Origin: Lingula anatina
Taxonomy: Eukaryota > Brachiopoda > Lingulata > Lingulida > Lingulidae
Direction of reading: 5' to 3'
Length of the DNA: 64,000 bases
NCBI RefSeq assembly: GCF_001039355.2
Contig: NW_019774514.1
Coordinates: 386,722 to 450,721, forward strand
The position numbers and the translations under genes were made by a program. The notes under the pieces were generated by a model that worked only from the letters and a program-made list of their open reading frames with translations, was not told the DNA's origin and ran no database searches. Each line of letters opens with the position of its first letter. Positions within the stretch are counted from its first letter, which is position 1. This document shows positions 22,601-37,600 of this stretch, in pieces.

Positions 22601-25600
22601 CATTGTATTGTAATGTCAAGAAATAAAACTTTAAAACGATATTATAATGTTTAATTTTTCATCTGCCATGTCTCAAATGAATTTAATTTCCCTCAAGATC
22701 AGTTGTCTCCTAAATGAAAGATGAGTAAGAATTTAAGATGAGAAATTGAACAGTTTATTTAGAAAGGCACATTGGGCGTGAAAATCTGTCAGAAAATCAG
22801 ATAATTATTCATAAGAATTCCATTCATATATTGATGTAAAATCCTGTAAATTTTTCCCATTAGCACTTTGTAAAAGATTATTAATTTCATGTTGTTAATG
22901 TATAACTTAACAATGGCATTTACAATAGTAGAAAAAAATACCCCTCTAATTACCCCTCTAATTTAATTCTGAGTACTTTGCATTATCACTCGGAAGAAGT
23001 AAAAAAAGTCAAAGGGTTTATTCCCATAGACACCATTGGCATGCATACTTAGACCCAACTCCACAGAGATGCTGGCTGAATGCAATCAGTCTAACAGGTT
23101 TACACGACTACTCCTAGCATTGAGTAGAATACAGAAAAGCTGGTGATTATACGAGTACTTTGGAAACAAGAGGAGGCTAATCAGTCTGTTAATCTAATAA
23201 CATTCAGCGAGGGTCCATGCAGAGCTGGATCAATCTTAATAGATTGATGTTGTCTATGGGAATGAGCCCACAGTTAATGACAAAAATCTCATGCCTAAAT
23301 TACCTTGGGACCTGCTATATGTGATTGATGTGACCATTGCTTAGGAATGTGCTTTCACTGATTGTGTGATAACAGCTAACACAATGTATGACTACATGTA
23401 CTGCAGAACAGGAAAATGCAGTAGACTAGTCAATGAAAACTATTCAAATCCTATAGAGAAAGAATACATATAAATCTTAATCCCATTTCTTATTATACAC
23501 ATATCAGAAAAATCATTTTTCATACTTAACTTCAAATATCATCATCTCTTCAGATCTTGCTTTCTATCATTTGATATCATTACTTTCAAGAATCACCATA
23601 CTCACTTAATAGAAGGCAGCTTCTTATGGAAGAGTTTCATACAAATCCTATAGAGGATTTCATACAAGGTACTATCCCATTATCTTTTAATGGTAGCATC
23701 ACTATTAGTCCGTACAGTGTTCTGAATAGTTAAGGGAATGTAAACAGGTAGATCAGATTTATGTTGATCGATATCAGTGATAGGATCCATGTACAAGATC
23801 ACGATTGGTTGTTATAATCCCTGCTGCACTCTACTCTACTCTTAGAGTGCTGGTTACTCACAACATCAATTGATTAATTTCCCCAATGAAATGTTTCACT
23901 AGCTATGCATGAAAAAAGATGATTCTAAGGTTCTGAAAGATGAGCTTAGTTCATATCATAAAGCACCATATTGCAAGTTGATTTGATAAATCTGTATTAG
24001 GATATGAAAATTTGTGAGTACTAGTACCATATTCAGTATATGAGGATAGTAACCTTTTTATTAGAACTGAGATTGGTTTAATGCACATACTTAATGTGTT
24101 TATGTTTTTGAAGATATCTATTCCTACGCACATCATATGTGGTTTAGATGTATTTTTATCAATGACAGCTAATAGGATAATGCCACATGTTAATATAAAA
24201 CTTACTGAGTATTTACGAATCTGTGTATTTGCTCAACACGGGAGCTATGTCTATTTGAAAAATGATCTTTAATTGCAAAGAGGGCATCATTGGCATACAA
24301 TACCGGAATTTTCAATTTTTTTATAACAAATGAAGTTAATAAGTTTTAAACATTGCATGGTAAGTCATTTTTAAAATGGTTATTTATTTCTAAAAACTGT
24401 ATCTTAGTTTTGTGAACATGATAAATAACTAAAATTTACAAGAACACATAAATATGATGAATTTTCAAGTACACACACTGGACAATAGAAGTGTCACCCC
24501 CAGAATCAGAGTAATTAAAGTTCTTAACCTGAAGAGGCGGAATATAAGCAATGTCAGAATATCAATACAGTTGAATTGTTCAGTCAGAACCGTTTCTTTT
24601 GTGAAATTTGATGTTAATAAAATGATACCAGGAGCATATCATTCCACAGTCGTTTATCTCCCCCAAAGTATTGGTTCAGTAGGGGTGACACTTCTATTGT
24701 CCAGTGTGTGTAGGGTAGCCAAAGAGTAAAAAAAACACTTTTTTAAAATTTAAATCAAGGCTTTTCCCAGTGAACCATCCAGTCGTCATTTGGACAGCCG
24801 CAGGCATCACCGGATGGCCTTTATTTTAAAAGATGGCTGGATGCCCTACAGAGTTTGTGAAAAATGACCGCTTAGCATATCAGGAGGTCCACAAAGTCCT
24901 ACGAAATACTCACAGAGTAATGTGATGTACCAAGCTTGTATGATGCATGCTAAAGCTTATAAGACACAGTAAAATGTTCTAATTAACTTTAAAAAACATA
25001 ATGCATGCCGAATGCAGCAATGACAAGAGTGACCTACATTCGGTACAAAACAAGTGTATAAAACAAAGTCTAAGCAATCTTACCACCAAATTATAAATGC
25101 GGACAACTTCCAGATCTGTATATGTACAGCAGCCTGCAGCACTGATAGACAGGAAGGCAATTTTCATATTTGTTCAAGGGACTTCGTCTTCGGAAAATCG
25201 TGGGCAGGATATTGTTACATGTTATTTTGTACCCCCCCCCCTCTCCTTTGAAATTTATTTTTTATGGAAGAAGGCAATTTTTCATATTAGTTCAAGGGGC
25301 TTCTCTCACAGACGATCATCAGCAGGAGATCGTTACCGCTCTGAGTGAGACGATATTGCAATTTTCATATCTCAGCCAGAGATCATTCATAATCCAAGCG
25401 AGATGAGAAGGCAATTTTCATATTCATTCATGGGACTTCATTAGTGGGAGATTGTTTCCTTTTTTTTTAATCCCCCACCCCCCACATTGAAATTTATTTT
25501 TTATCCCCCCCCCCCTGAAATTTTGTAGGAAGTTACAGATGGTAATTTTGGACAGCCTGAACCCTCAATCCTGGGAAAAGCCCTTATTTAAATATATATT

Positions 25601-28600
25601 TCTGAGTTTATCTTCCCACTCTGATGCTGACATTGTATTCACATTTAGGCACTATTTACATTGAAAAATTGACCATTGAGAATAGGACAAAGTTACATAT
25701 GGCAGATATTCAGTTAATTTGTTTCTCTGTGATTTACTGTTTAGTTCATTACAGTGAAATCAGGTTAAAGCTTTTTGCTGTTTGATGTATTAGAGTAGAC
25801 AAAATTAAGAGAAAACGAGTATTTGATGAGTTTGTGCCATGTCATAATTGATGACATAATTCGATATAAGACCTGTCCAGATGCAATATTAATTTTACAT
25901 GATATACTGCAGCCATCTATCACTGTGGAAAAGAATAGAAAAGATACAAAAGTAGCTAGGCAGGCATGCTTCATATGATTTCCATGAATATTACAGGTTA
26001 CGCCTTATGTTAGGAAAATTTTATGTAACATTCACATGGCAGTGCTAGTACACCAAGTGACCTTCAGAAATTATTTTGTTGAATTACTTATGACTTGCCT
26101 GTATAGTTTCAGCTATGGCAGTCATGCAAAATCAAAATCAACATTTTAACCCAAGTGTTATTGTTAGAATTCATAGCGCTTTGTAACGTGACTCAGCAAA
26201 CAGATTTATTTTCATTACCCAGAGCTTCAAAGGTAACTTCTTTTTGAGGTTACAGAAGGAGCTGTATAATAGAATTAGAATTTAAAATGCAATGGGGCAG
26301 AAGAAGTGTCAACATGTTTTACATTGTTTTAAAAGCTTATGCACCACATTTGATCTCATATTATTTATGTAAAAAGAACTTTCCATTTTATATGTTGGCT
26401 ATAGACTAAGTCAGCCGACTAATTAAGTCTCTGTGTACAGTTGTACATGTACACCCACAATAATACTTGTACATGTATTGATAAAGTACATTAACTGTTT
26501 GTGATCAACATGGTACATGTATATTCCACGTCTTTGAAAGGATTCTTTGGTGAAAATATGGCCTTGGTGTAGCAGCAGAAATAATTGAATTTGGATGTTT
26601 TTCAAGGTAAAATGTGGTTAATCTGTATAGCTGTCAACACAGGCTATGTGGTGGAGAATTTGATGAGCAACTTAAGGATTTAGATGTGAGAAGTTATCGG
26701 GAAATATTCAGTAGAAATAAGTCTCTGTAATAGTGTAGAAATTAAGAGTACCATGCATATGACTGCATAAAATGGTGGAGTAGATTACTAATTTAGGTGA
26801 TATATATATATTAGTCCTTATGTTGGTATGTAATATACAGTAACCTAGGGTTTAAACAGAGAATGATATCTTTTTTTAGTAAAGTTTAAAAAAAGGAAAA
26901 TAACCTGAGGCATTTTGTTCACTGAGCATGCATTGAAATCATTTTACTCATAAAGCAACCTGCCACTGTTTTGGATGATTGCATTGAAGATGTTGCTGTG
27001 GCAAAAGAATTAATAGATTAGGTCATGTAATCCTGACGTTAAGAAAATTGATGCCTTCTCAGAGGCTCACGCTGATGGCCATGTTGTTACTTGGATTCCC
27101 AGTTGACGCGATCGTTTGAGATACTGAATGATGGGATAATGCTGGTTCTGGAGAAAAGAAAAAAAAGGGGAAATGAAAGAAATACACTGCAGACTTCCAC
27201 TGTGTTATTTCTATTATTATAAAATGGGTTCACAAAACAGTTCTTTACAATGACAAATGGATGAGAGAAATGACTTAAGTATTATAAAGGATGAGTTTGG
27301 GTGCAAAGTACACTGTTATTTAGGGAAAAAATATTCTAAGAATTTATTAGCGAAGATTGTATTGGAAAGAAGATATAAGGTGCACAATGAAAACAAGTCC
27401 ATATTTGTAATTTTTTTCCTCTTCTCTTTTTTCACTTTTTTGTGTATTAGCAGCACATTATAAGAAAGCAAAGAATGCAGCTCAGTATAAATTGCAGACA
27501 TGTGCATGCATTTTCGTTACAGGATTGGTTGTTTACAATCTTTATTTCCACAGTAAGGTTGTACTTAATCTTCTGCAGCAGGGAAGTTAATATATACTGG
27601 TAGAAAACACTGATGCCCTTCTCTTGGGCAGGAGACTAAATCCCATGTTCCTTTAACTACAACTTAATCAATTATTGTGGCCTGTTAGATAAAATAGCTA
27701 GCACCTGGCAGGCAGAAACCTATGACGTCGGAGATTGATTGACCCAATGGATTGACGTAGGCTTGCAGCAACGCTTAAACAAACCTCTGAATAGACCTGC
27801 GCCCTTCAGTCAATATGAACAGCAAGTAGAACTGATTGGGAGCATTAGTTTGCTTAACTGCAGCTTTGGCTTGCCAGGGACACAAAACCCTTACATATAA
27901 GGATTAAATCTGCCTGTTGTTCATTACAGAATTGATTTGATTCATTAAATGGTTTGGGCTGTATTAAGACTTTCACCTTGATAGATCCACTGAGGTTTGC
28001 TTAGCTACTGGCAATTGCACAGGTAAACTGTAAATAGATAACGTGTAGATACCAAGCAGTCTTTCCCTTGCAAGCTGCTGCTCAGTCAGTGTATCAGCTG
28101 CTGCAATCACATGGCTTGGCCAGTCACCTCGCTGAGTGAGGACTATTAACATATGATTATATGGTGTCAACAGGGGTGAAGGTCACTTGACGTTAACTTT
28201 GAGTTGAAGCAACATTTCATTTGCTGGCGGAGGAAGGCACACTGCTGAGCATAGGCTTGCCATAGAGATTATTCCCAGCTGCTTGGAGGAAGTTGAGCTA
28301 GTGTACTGAGACTGTGAAAATAACACCAGAACAGCGCTGAGTTAACTTGCAATCTTTAAGTACTGTACCCAAGTCCTAGGAATCCCTGGGGCATGCAATA
28401 TTAAGTGTCCAGTTGCGTTCACTGTATGTCAAATTACTAAACTGACAACCAGTCTGTGTATAGATGTAGATGGACACTGAGTTGATGGCCAAGACCACTT
28501 GACCAGTAAGGACATCACAAAAACTGAAGATGACAGTGCCAGCATACCCACACTGGGATTAGAATGTCTTGTTTCTGTTTGCCACAGAAGAAGCAAGTAC

Positions 28601-31600
28601 AAGAGTACCGAGCAGTAAGTGTTATTCTCCTTAATGGGCCTCCTATAGACATCTTTTGGAGATCTTTTAGATTAAAAAAGATAATGCATTCCAGACGTAT
28701 TAGTATGGGGGGGGGGGCATTAGTGTCACTTTATGTTCAGGAGCCACGCTGTGCACATGAAAACTTCTGTTCATTTGATGTTGCTTATATGTGATCTCTC
28801 TCCTTAGAATGTTGTTGCCTCACTTAAGTAGGACATTCATATAGATACTCACATCCCTCCAGAGAAGGAGCATGTATTTTATGGACACATTCCCCTACAT
28901 CTGGATATGGCAATGATGTGATGTGATAACAGGGGGACTTGTTTTGATACCATATCTTTTCATCTAGGTGATAATTGAAGAGCAAAGAGAAACGTAGATT
29001 GAAGTGGCACAATGCATTGCATGCTGATTTTCTCGTTACATGTATATTGAATACTTCTCTATGATGTAATATCTTAAACTGCTTCTAGTCATGCATCTGA
29101 AAGTTTTTTTGGGTCATTGGTCATGATTTTCATAAAAAGGCATTTTAGCTAAAAGATAAATTGATTGATTAGTTTCCATTGATTGATTTTTTTTATTAGT
29201 TTCCATTGATTGATTTTTTTTGCCTGGTGTGGACAGCTGAATTCATGGCTTACTATAAGGTTAGGCTGCCAAGTGCCTTGAAGTTGGGTTAAGTTTCTTA
29301 CTTATTTTGCTCAACTTTTCTGCCTGATTTGGACTTGAAGTAGACAAATATTGTGTTGCAAAAGGGCAAACTGAGGCTAAATCAATGTTTTCCCTCCGAG
29401 GTTGACCTGTGGAAAGCGGGCAGAAGTGAGCAGAGTTCACTGTTAGGCCGATCATAGAAGTATTAATCTACTTCTTGGACAAATGAAATAATATGTTGTT
29501 AGGTAGATTACATAAAATCAGTAACTCACTCCTTTTGTCAAATTTGTTAAATTGATAGTATATTATTTGAAGTGTTACAAGATTTTGTTTCTTAAAAGTT
29601 CTCATAATAATGAAAAGCAAAAGAAAACTTTGATGATGTAGCACTGGCCGATTTGGGATTTAGGCTCCTCTGATATTGTTGTCTGGTCATTTGATATGAT
29701 GCATTGCTGTTATTGATCTTTGAGAAAGGTGTCCTTGGAGGGATTTTAGACAAGGGTCATTAGTCAGGAAAGATAAACAGTGTATGGGCCATTAGTTCTG
29801 TTCTCCACTGCATACAGTTTAATCAAAATTAATCAAACATGCTATCATTATGCTTATTGTGGTGTTTTTGTTGTTATAAAGTCACCGTTGATAAAAATCA
29901 AAGTAATGAAGGGTTGTTGCAGGAAATGCCATTTGAGTAATAGTAAGCTGTGGGCCGTTGGTGAAAAAACATGAAATAGTCATGTCCAAATAATAGTAAT
30001 CATATTTCCATCAGTGCATGTTCAACAAAGATGAACATCTCTTTAACATTAGATTTACAGTCTGTCACTTTTTGGGAAGGATTACAAGGAAAGTATTTCA
30101 TAGGATAAAGTTCAATACAAATCAGGGGCGGATTGAGGCCGTCTTCTGGGTCTTCCGGAAGACGGTCAGATTTTCAAGTTTACATTAACAGGTATCTTAT
30201 TTTTTCTGTCGGAAGACGGTCAGAAATGGAGGATGGATCAACAAAGATAATTTGGAAGACTGTCAGAAAATATCTCTGGATCCGCCCCTGCAAATTGTAT
30301 AGTTTTGATCAGGTTGGAAGGCTTAGAGTGAATTTAAGTTCATTGTAGTTCATTCTGTTTTTTAATTTATTTATTTCACAGTAGGGGAGAAAGAACAACA
30401 GACAACAAAGAAAATATCTGTGCATTTTGCATAGTGCCTTTGGTCGCTGTACTGCTAGGGGTCCGAAGAAATTGTTATCAGTTATTGTGATCATACCAAG
30501 GGGTTTTGTGTCCATTCTGTTAAGAATAGAGGCTACAAGAGGAGAAAATGCTCCCTTAGACGGAAGTGTGTGATCAACACAATGCACTTTCCTGTAAGAA
30601 AAAAAGGGCATAAACATACATCCAGCCAGCTGAATAGAGGGCAAGTGTGTAGTAATGGAAGGCTTTATACTGCCATTCATATGATACTATGGTGCTGACG
30701 TCAAAGCCTGGCAAATAAAAAAAGGTGATATTATGCTCATGGGAAGTACTAAGGATTTTGTTTCCAGTTTCTGAACATAAGAGAAGACAGATGGATTGGA
30801 CCATGTTCATTGCCCATTTTAAATCTTTGATCATAAACTTAGATTATGTATGTACAGAAGTAAACAAATTATGACAAAGTTATTTTTCACTTGAAAAAGA
30901 AGGAAAAGTAAACATATATATTATTAAGGAATTATTCTGCAGAAATGTATCAGTATGTGGATAGTCAGTTAAATGGAAAATTAGTGTAATCCGAATGTTT
31001 TTCCTCTAAATTTACATGATCAAAATGAACTATTGAATTAACTGTTTTGAAAACCTTTTGCAGCAAACTTCAACACAAGTGAAATGTAACCTTTGCAGGT
31101 TGTACAGGCTGTCCTTATTCAATTTGATAATTACTCAGTACATTTTTTTTGTATATTTATATTTTATATTAGTTTAGTGCATTTACCAGTTTTCTGGAAA
31201 AGATGCTCTTATGAAACAGGACTTTGCTTTGTTAGCAAAATATCCTTCTTTTTGTTTTAATTCTAATAATGACTGTTACATGTCAAATCTATACAAAGCC
31301 CTTCCAAAATTCACTTGATATGGAGGTGTAACAGAAACCTCTTAGCCAAGGCTATGAGTAGATCTTCATTATAAGTAAAATGATATCCTTCATTTCCAAG
31401 ATGGTGCAACTTGACAAAGCACTTTCAGATTTGAAGACGATGAAGCCAGCTGTGCCGCAACCTTGTGTACCAGACATAAATTTTTAGGAGAGACCTTTAG
31501 GGAGATGTTCAGTTCATTTTTCTGATTGCATGGAAATGAATGTCTGTGTAAAAATGCCTGGCTTAGCCCGTTTTATAGCTTCGATGGCTTGGGTAATTCT

Positions 31601-34600
31601 TAATCGTAGCTTGAGGAAAGAAACGAATGGGATTTTTCTGTGATACCTTCACTTTGAAGGTTTTTCATTGAAGCCTATTCAAAAAACTACATTTACATCA
31701 AAAGATCTGCCTACACAATTCAAAGTGAGGAAGATTGAAGTATTTTCTGTAAAGACAAGGGTCTTGTGATTTCAAACGTACGTCACTTGCCAAGTTTGCT
31801 GTCATAGGAGAAAATTTTAATTTTATGGATATTATAAATGTTTGCAGGTTAAAGTGTTTTGCTTAATACCACTCTTTGTGGCTGTATAACTATGATTTAT
31901 GAGTGTAAAACATTATAATTTTCTCTTCAGTTGTCAGTAATGCAGCATGTTCACCAAGGGGTCACCCTCAAAACCATGATGCGTTGTGGCTTAACAGTTC
32001 ACTGCCCTCTCATTGAAAGCCTGCCTTCACATGATAACACTTGGATCACAGTTTTACTAATCTGAATGCTGCAAGCAATCAGGCTTTGTAAGGGGATCCC
32101 TGGTACTAATAACTGAAAAGCCTTGCTGTGCAGCCATCACATTGTCAGAATTGTGAATGATTGGAATTGTGAATGAAATCACAGCTTACATCGTTATTAG
32201 TGATTCAGAAGTGGTTTAAATATTGTAATGTAGATATTCTCTGTGTCGTAGGTTATATTGCATGGCCTCCATGACATTTTGGTTTTTCATATCCTAATCA
32301 CACATCTTGACACTTTGATAGTCCGTTGTGTTGTTTTGAGAGGGAAGTGATAACCAAGGTAAATATTATTTAGCTTGTGGTGAAGCTTGCTGGAGCCACA
32401 GCCACAGCATAAAGGTGTTTTTAGAAGATTGGTTTTGCGATCACAGGACTTCTCATTTGTTTGACAGTATCTAGTTGGTTAGTGCATGAATGGAAATGTA
32501 TTTGGTCAACTTACTGGTATAGTTTACAGCTTTGATGTATTATAAGCTTTGATGTAATTGTTTTGGACTACCATATAATCTAATGTACGTATAGAAATGA
32601 ACCCTCAGTGGAACAACATCCGCAAAAAATATATACATCAAACATTTTTTGTTTCCTTTGCAGGTTTAATATAATTGTTGTGAACTATGGTTTTATCTTA
32701 ATATAGATAGGAAGGATCTCTGTGAAACAATGTATGCAAAAGTACATGTATGTCACTGAATACAGCATCAGACTAATTTGTATGCTGTTCTCTGGGGTAA
32801 AAGTGCGTAATCATTGTAGGTGTCATTAAAGGTTTTTCCAAAAGAAAAAAAAATTGAGTAGGAGCAGTGCCATTCAATTATGATAAAAGGGAACTCTTTT
32901 TTAATTTGGCAGATTTGTCTTCTGGTAATGGAGAAAGTGTGCAGTTTTTAAAGGTGAAAGTACTTTGTGATTGTGTCTACTTCCCTATCATCCCGACTAT
33001 TTGTTTCTTGGCTGTTGACATTTTTATTCAGGAGAAGTTTGCAATCTTCTTAATTATCATGTATTCATTGATTTATAGTATCGGTTTAAACACTTATTTT
33101 ACAAAATATTTTACTAAGGACTTACGGAACCTTGTTCATATTTACAGGCATCACATGAGAAAAAAACAAATTGTTCTTTTACTACCAAAAATTGGATACA
33201 ATTTGCATGAATTCTCCAAGTAAAAATGTATGAATTCTACATAAGGCAAGCCCTGCAGGTGTTTCTTTCTTTGCCTAAGTACAGTCTTGGTCAATACTTT
33301 TCAAATAAAAAGGCAGCAGAAGCCTTTAGCCTCCCTATTGGGAGATCAAAACCTTAGCCCTAAGCATGCTTTTGTATTCATTACCAAAGGTTGAATAACA
33401 CTTTTATAAGGCCCAGGAGCATAGGTCACATTATTAGAGCATAGATTACATTAATGATTATGTAACACAGTGAAGCAGAGTGGCTAATTGGTTGTATATC
33501 CAGCATGGACTAGCATCCTCAAGTATTTGTATTTGGTAAATATGATATCCATATTCTGATATATCCATATCTTTAAAAATTTGAAGTCTCTAGAGAAGAG
33601 GAGGAAAACTGGAATAGAGAGGATATGCTGGGCATGAAGATAATGCAATAGCCCTGGAACATTTGTTGTTGTTATTTTATATAGGAATGTAACAAAAAAA
33701 ATTAAACCAAAATTTACATTATGTATGTTATTAATGAAGTATTCAATATTATATTTAGCAAGAGATTTGCTGGCAGAATTTGGAAAATTTTGATTTAGTT
33801 GGTAAATAGTGACTGTTATGCAGAAAAACCACAGAAGATGCATGCGAAGAGTGTTTGTGTAACCATTGGCATTTGTGGTTGGCTGTGAATGATATGCTGT
33901 TTTTATTTGGGTAGACTGTCTTTAGTTAGGTCAGGGCTATATTGCCAAAGTCACATGTCCACAATTTTCTGTCATTTTATATACCCTTACTCTTCCCAGT
34001 GTACCACCTTTATTTTGATCGAGCTTAAGGCTGTGACTGAATTTGTAGATGCTCTGTGAGTAAGAGCCATTTCATTATATATGACTGACATCTCCAAGAA
34101 ATAATAACAGTGTTATAAAAGACTTTTAGGAAATCAATTCATCATTTTCAAAAGAAACGGACATTCCACCAAAGCTGTCATATTTGTCATGGCTGCTGGA
34201 ACTTAGCAGCACAAATTGATTTTGAGAAAAACTGTGCATGTGAATGTAATTTCATGTTTCAAGCAGGGGGGGGGGGGAGGGTATAATCTTGCAATGTGTA
34301 CTTCTAACTTGCCATTGGAATAGAATGTATTATTTAATCCAACAACTTTGCCTGCTAACAAGCACGTGCATATATGTATCCCTTGTGTAACTGAGTGAAT
34401 TATGTATAGGTTATTGATTCAAGATCATTATGCTTTATTTTTTTTTATTCTTTATTTTTTTTTATCTCCTTCACCATAGGTTTGATAGCTGCTTGCACCT
34501 CTGATGGTATGACTCTAGACTGGGCATGATATAACTTTTCATTCTTACTACCTGTGTATTCATGTGGTAGCCCGCATGTGTGTGTGGACAGCATTGTTAT

Positions 34601-37600
34601 TTGTATGTACCAAATTTTTGCAATTCATCTTCAGAAAGGAGTAGTGCATCAATATAATCAAGTCACGCTGCAAGTGTGTTAGACGGTGCGTTATCGTCTA
34701 ACATGACAATTTAATTAAATGAATATCTGATTGCATATAGAATATTAAAATTAAAACATATTGTAGGCTGCTATTGATGTTCAATTTTAGTATAATAGCC
34801 ATATGAAAATATTTTTACAGCTTAATCAAAGTAAATCATAAACAGTAATTGTGAAATCATTTCAGAGAGTACTGATAGAAATGGCTTTAAAACTAACCAA
34901 CTATATTGATTATAATTTTTACTAATTCTCTAAAACGATTTTCATATTTTGCAAAACTATATCTTGCATTGATAAGGGTTTAAAGTTGCATGTTGAAAGT
35001 ATCTGTTTGTAAGTAACATGAAGTTAAAAAATCTGGAAATTTTAAAATTGAAATAAATGAAGTTTTGGAGATTTTTGTGTTATAACCACATCTGCTACAA
35101 AGTACTCACTACAAAAAATATCCTGAATTTTTTCATGAACTGGAAAAATTGTCCTACATAGGATCTGTAACGTTTACACCATGTTTAAGTTGTAGAGAGT
35201 AGATCTGATTGAAACATGCTGGTAGTCATGATTTCATCAGGGATGTGAAGTACTTGTAGGTACTATGACAATTTAAGTTATTTATTTTGATAGAGTTAAG
35301 ATGTCAGCAGTTATTGTAGTGTATAGTTTTAAGGGGTAGTTCTAGAAGTTGAGACAAAAAGAAAATGCTTTTCTAGGCAGTTTCATCAGTTTTATAGAAC
35401 TTTGAATTTGTCCACTTAGATTTGATACAATATGTGATATGTTTTTTCAGATCATATTTTAAAGTGGGCCGAAGATTATTGAGAATGTTTTCATACAGAG
35501 TAAAGATGCAATATTTGGAAAAGGCATTAATCCATCACTAAAAGGCATCGAATAAGCATTTGAGACATTACTTTAGCCTTAATCGAATGGTGAATAGGAT
35601 GATTTAGTACAAGAAAACTGCAAAAACTATCCCTTTAAGTATTGTATATAGATGCAAATGTGTAAGGATAGATTCTCTTAAGTAACACTTAGTAGGCAAC
35701 CTGTATTACAAGTGGGTTGACAGGTGATGATGTAGAGAATATAATGCCTGTTTTCTGTCCTAAGCTCTTGCACAAGCACTTCACAGCACCACAAGCAGTA
35801 GAGTGCATTGTAGCAGGAAGTTACATAGAGGTAATGCTAAAACACAAAGGGCTACAATGCTCTTTCAGCCCAACAGATTTTATTTGTACCATAGGTCTTT
35901 TCATGTTAATATTAGGCAAAGTATAATCTGTTTTCATAATTGCTGGTATTATTTTGTTTTTTTTTTTTTTTTTAAGTTTTTCACTACAATGTGTTGTTTT
36001 ATTAATGAGAGATGTGCGTAAAGTACTAGTGATGAGATCTTTAATCAAAGAAGAAAATTGTCCTTGTACACATGAATATTGTCTTCAGACTGCTTCCCCA
36101 ACACTGATCATAGTATTGATGGATTGCTTCATAGGCGTATGTACTTCCATTATTTTCTATTTAGTAGAGGCACCAGCAGCATGCTAGTAAAGTTTTAGTG
36201 GTTCAATTACAATTGCTGATTTTGTAAAAGCAACTAAATTAGCTATCCTTAAAGTTGATGAGAAGTTGATTGCTTCGATGGAAGGTTTATATCCATCGAT
36301 TCTTTATCAGGGGGCCCCCTGATGCAAGCTAACTAAGGAGGCATATGATTAATGAGACAAACCAGGCAAATGTTTTCACCAGAATGGCAGCAACGGACCA
36401 TCACTAGTCCATTGATTGGTATGTCTTGATTCAGCGCTTCTGATTTTATGGAGATCTAGTCACAACCAATACTGGAATGTGTAGGGGACCATTTGATATT
36501 TTCTTTAATTGAAAATTTTGTTATTCCTTTTTAAAAATGGGTTTAAAGATAAAGTGAAAAGAAAGAAATAAACAAGGTTTTATGAAAAATATATTCTCTG
36601 ACAGCTGCTAAGAAAAATATGGCTTGTCAGTGTGCTCTCACAATAATATGAGGTGAGGATATAATTAATACCTTTGAGATGTGGCTTATATTGCTGCTGT
36701 AATTACCACTTTTCTTCTCACTACTGAGGTGTAATACTTCATATTATTCATATGAGCCTTTGCAATAAGTAATTAGAGGGAAAAGAAAAAATCATATGCA
36801 AATGTGAACAGCCACTATGTGTATATAATTATGGTGTGGAAAAGTGGCTTAGTAGTAAGCATTGCCAGTGTTCTGGAAAGAAGTGGATCTCATTTACTGT
36901 TCTTAAATCATACTTGCGCGATGGTGGGGAAAATGGATAACATTGCTCAGCAGTTTTCTCATTAAGTTGAATGTGTGATATTCTAGGGACTTTTGTAATA
37001 TGTGTGCTTGTGGTTTTGATGTTTATTGTTTAATGTTTTAAGGTTTGTGTCCAAAATTAAGACATGTTCAGGTCTTCTGACGAGTTTCTTTCCTTTTAAA
37101 TATGCCTTCTGAACATGTTTTCATGTTGGATCCAGGTATTGATTTATTGGAACTAAGTAGCTTTGTGGTGGTCATTTTTGCAGACTGACAAGTTTGATTT
37201 GCCTTGTGCAGTTACACAATTAAAAAGGTAACAAGGGATTAAAAGGAGGGAAAAATGAAAGTGTAGGGTAGGTAATATAACATGATGAAAATTCTAATTA
37301 AAAAGGACATTAATGTTAATCTATGAAGATAAATGGACTGCGTTCAAAAGGAGGTATTTAGTTTTTGTATTGAATGAGCATTAGTTAACTGTGTTCTTTA
37401 ATTTTTGTGTTTTAATCATAAAGTTAATGTGGAGAAAGAGCATGCAAGCTGAAAATTATTGTCATAGCACCTTTTTTGATGAAAGTGTTATTTTGATATG
37501 TCTTCTTGTAAGTATCAAATACGGAGAGGAGATTTTATTTACATTAACTAACATTAAGTAGTACTGATTTAATTTTTTTAGTTAAAGATATGAAAATACC

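Noticed and set aside
30309-30680. 123-codon minus-strand frame
   Set aside because: No domain or splice context and next to a MITE. Judged a chance frame.
32867-33843. Two frames of about 119 codons (32867-33223 plus, 33484-33843 minus) with hydrophobic stretches
   Set aside because: Phe/Ile/Leu/Lys-rich composition as expected from AT-rich DNA. No motif, no splice support.
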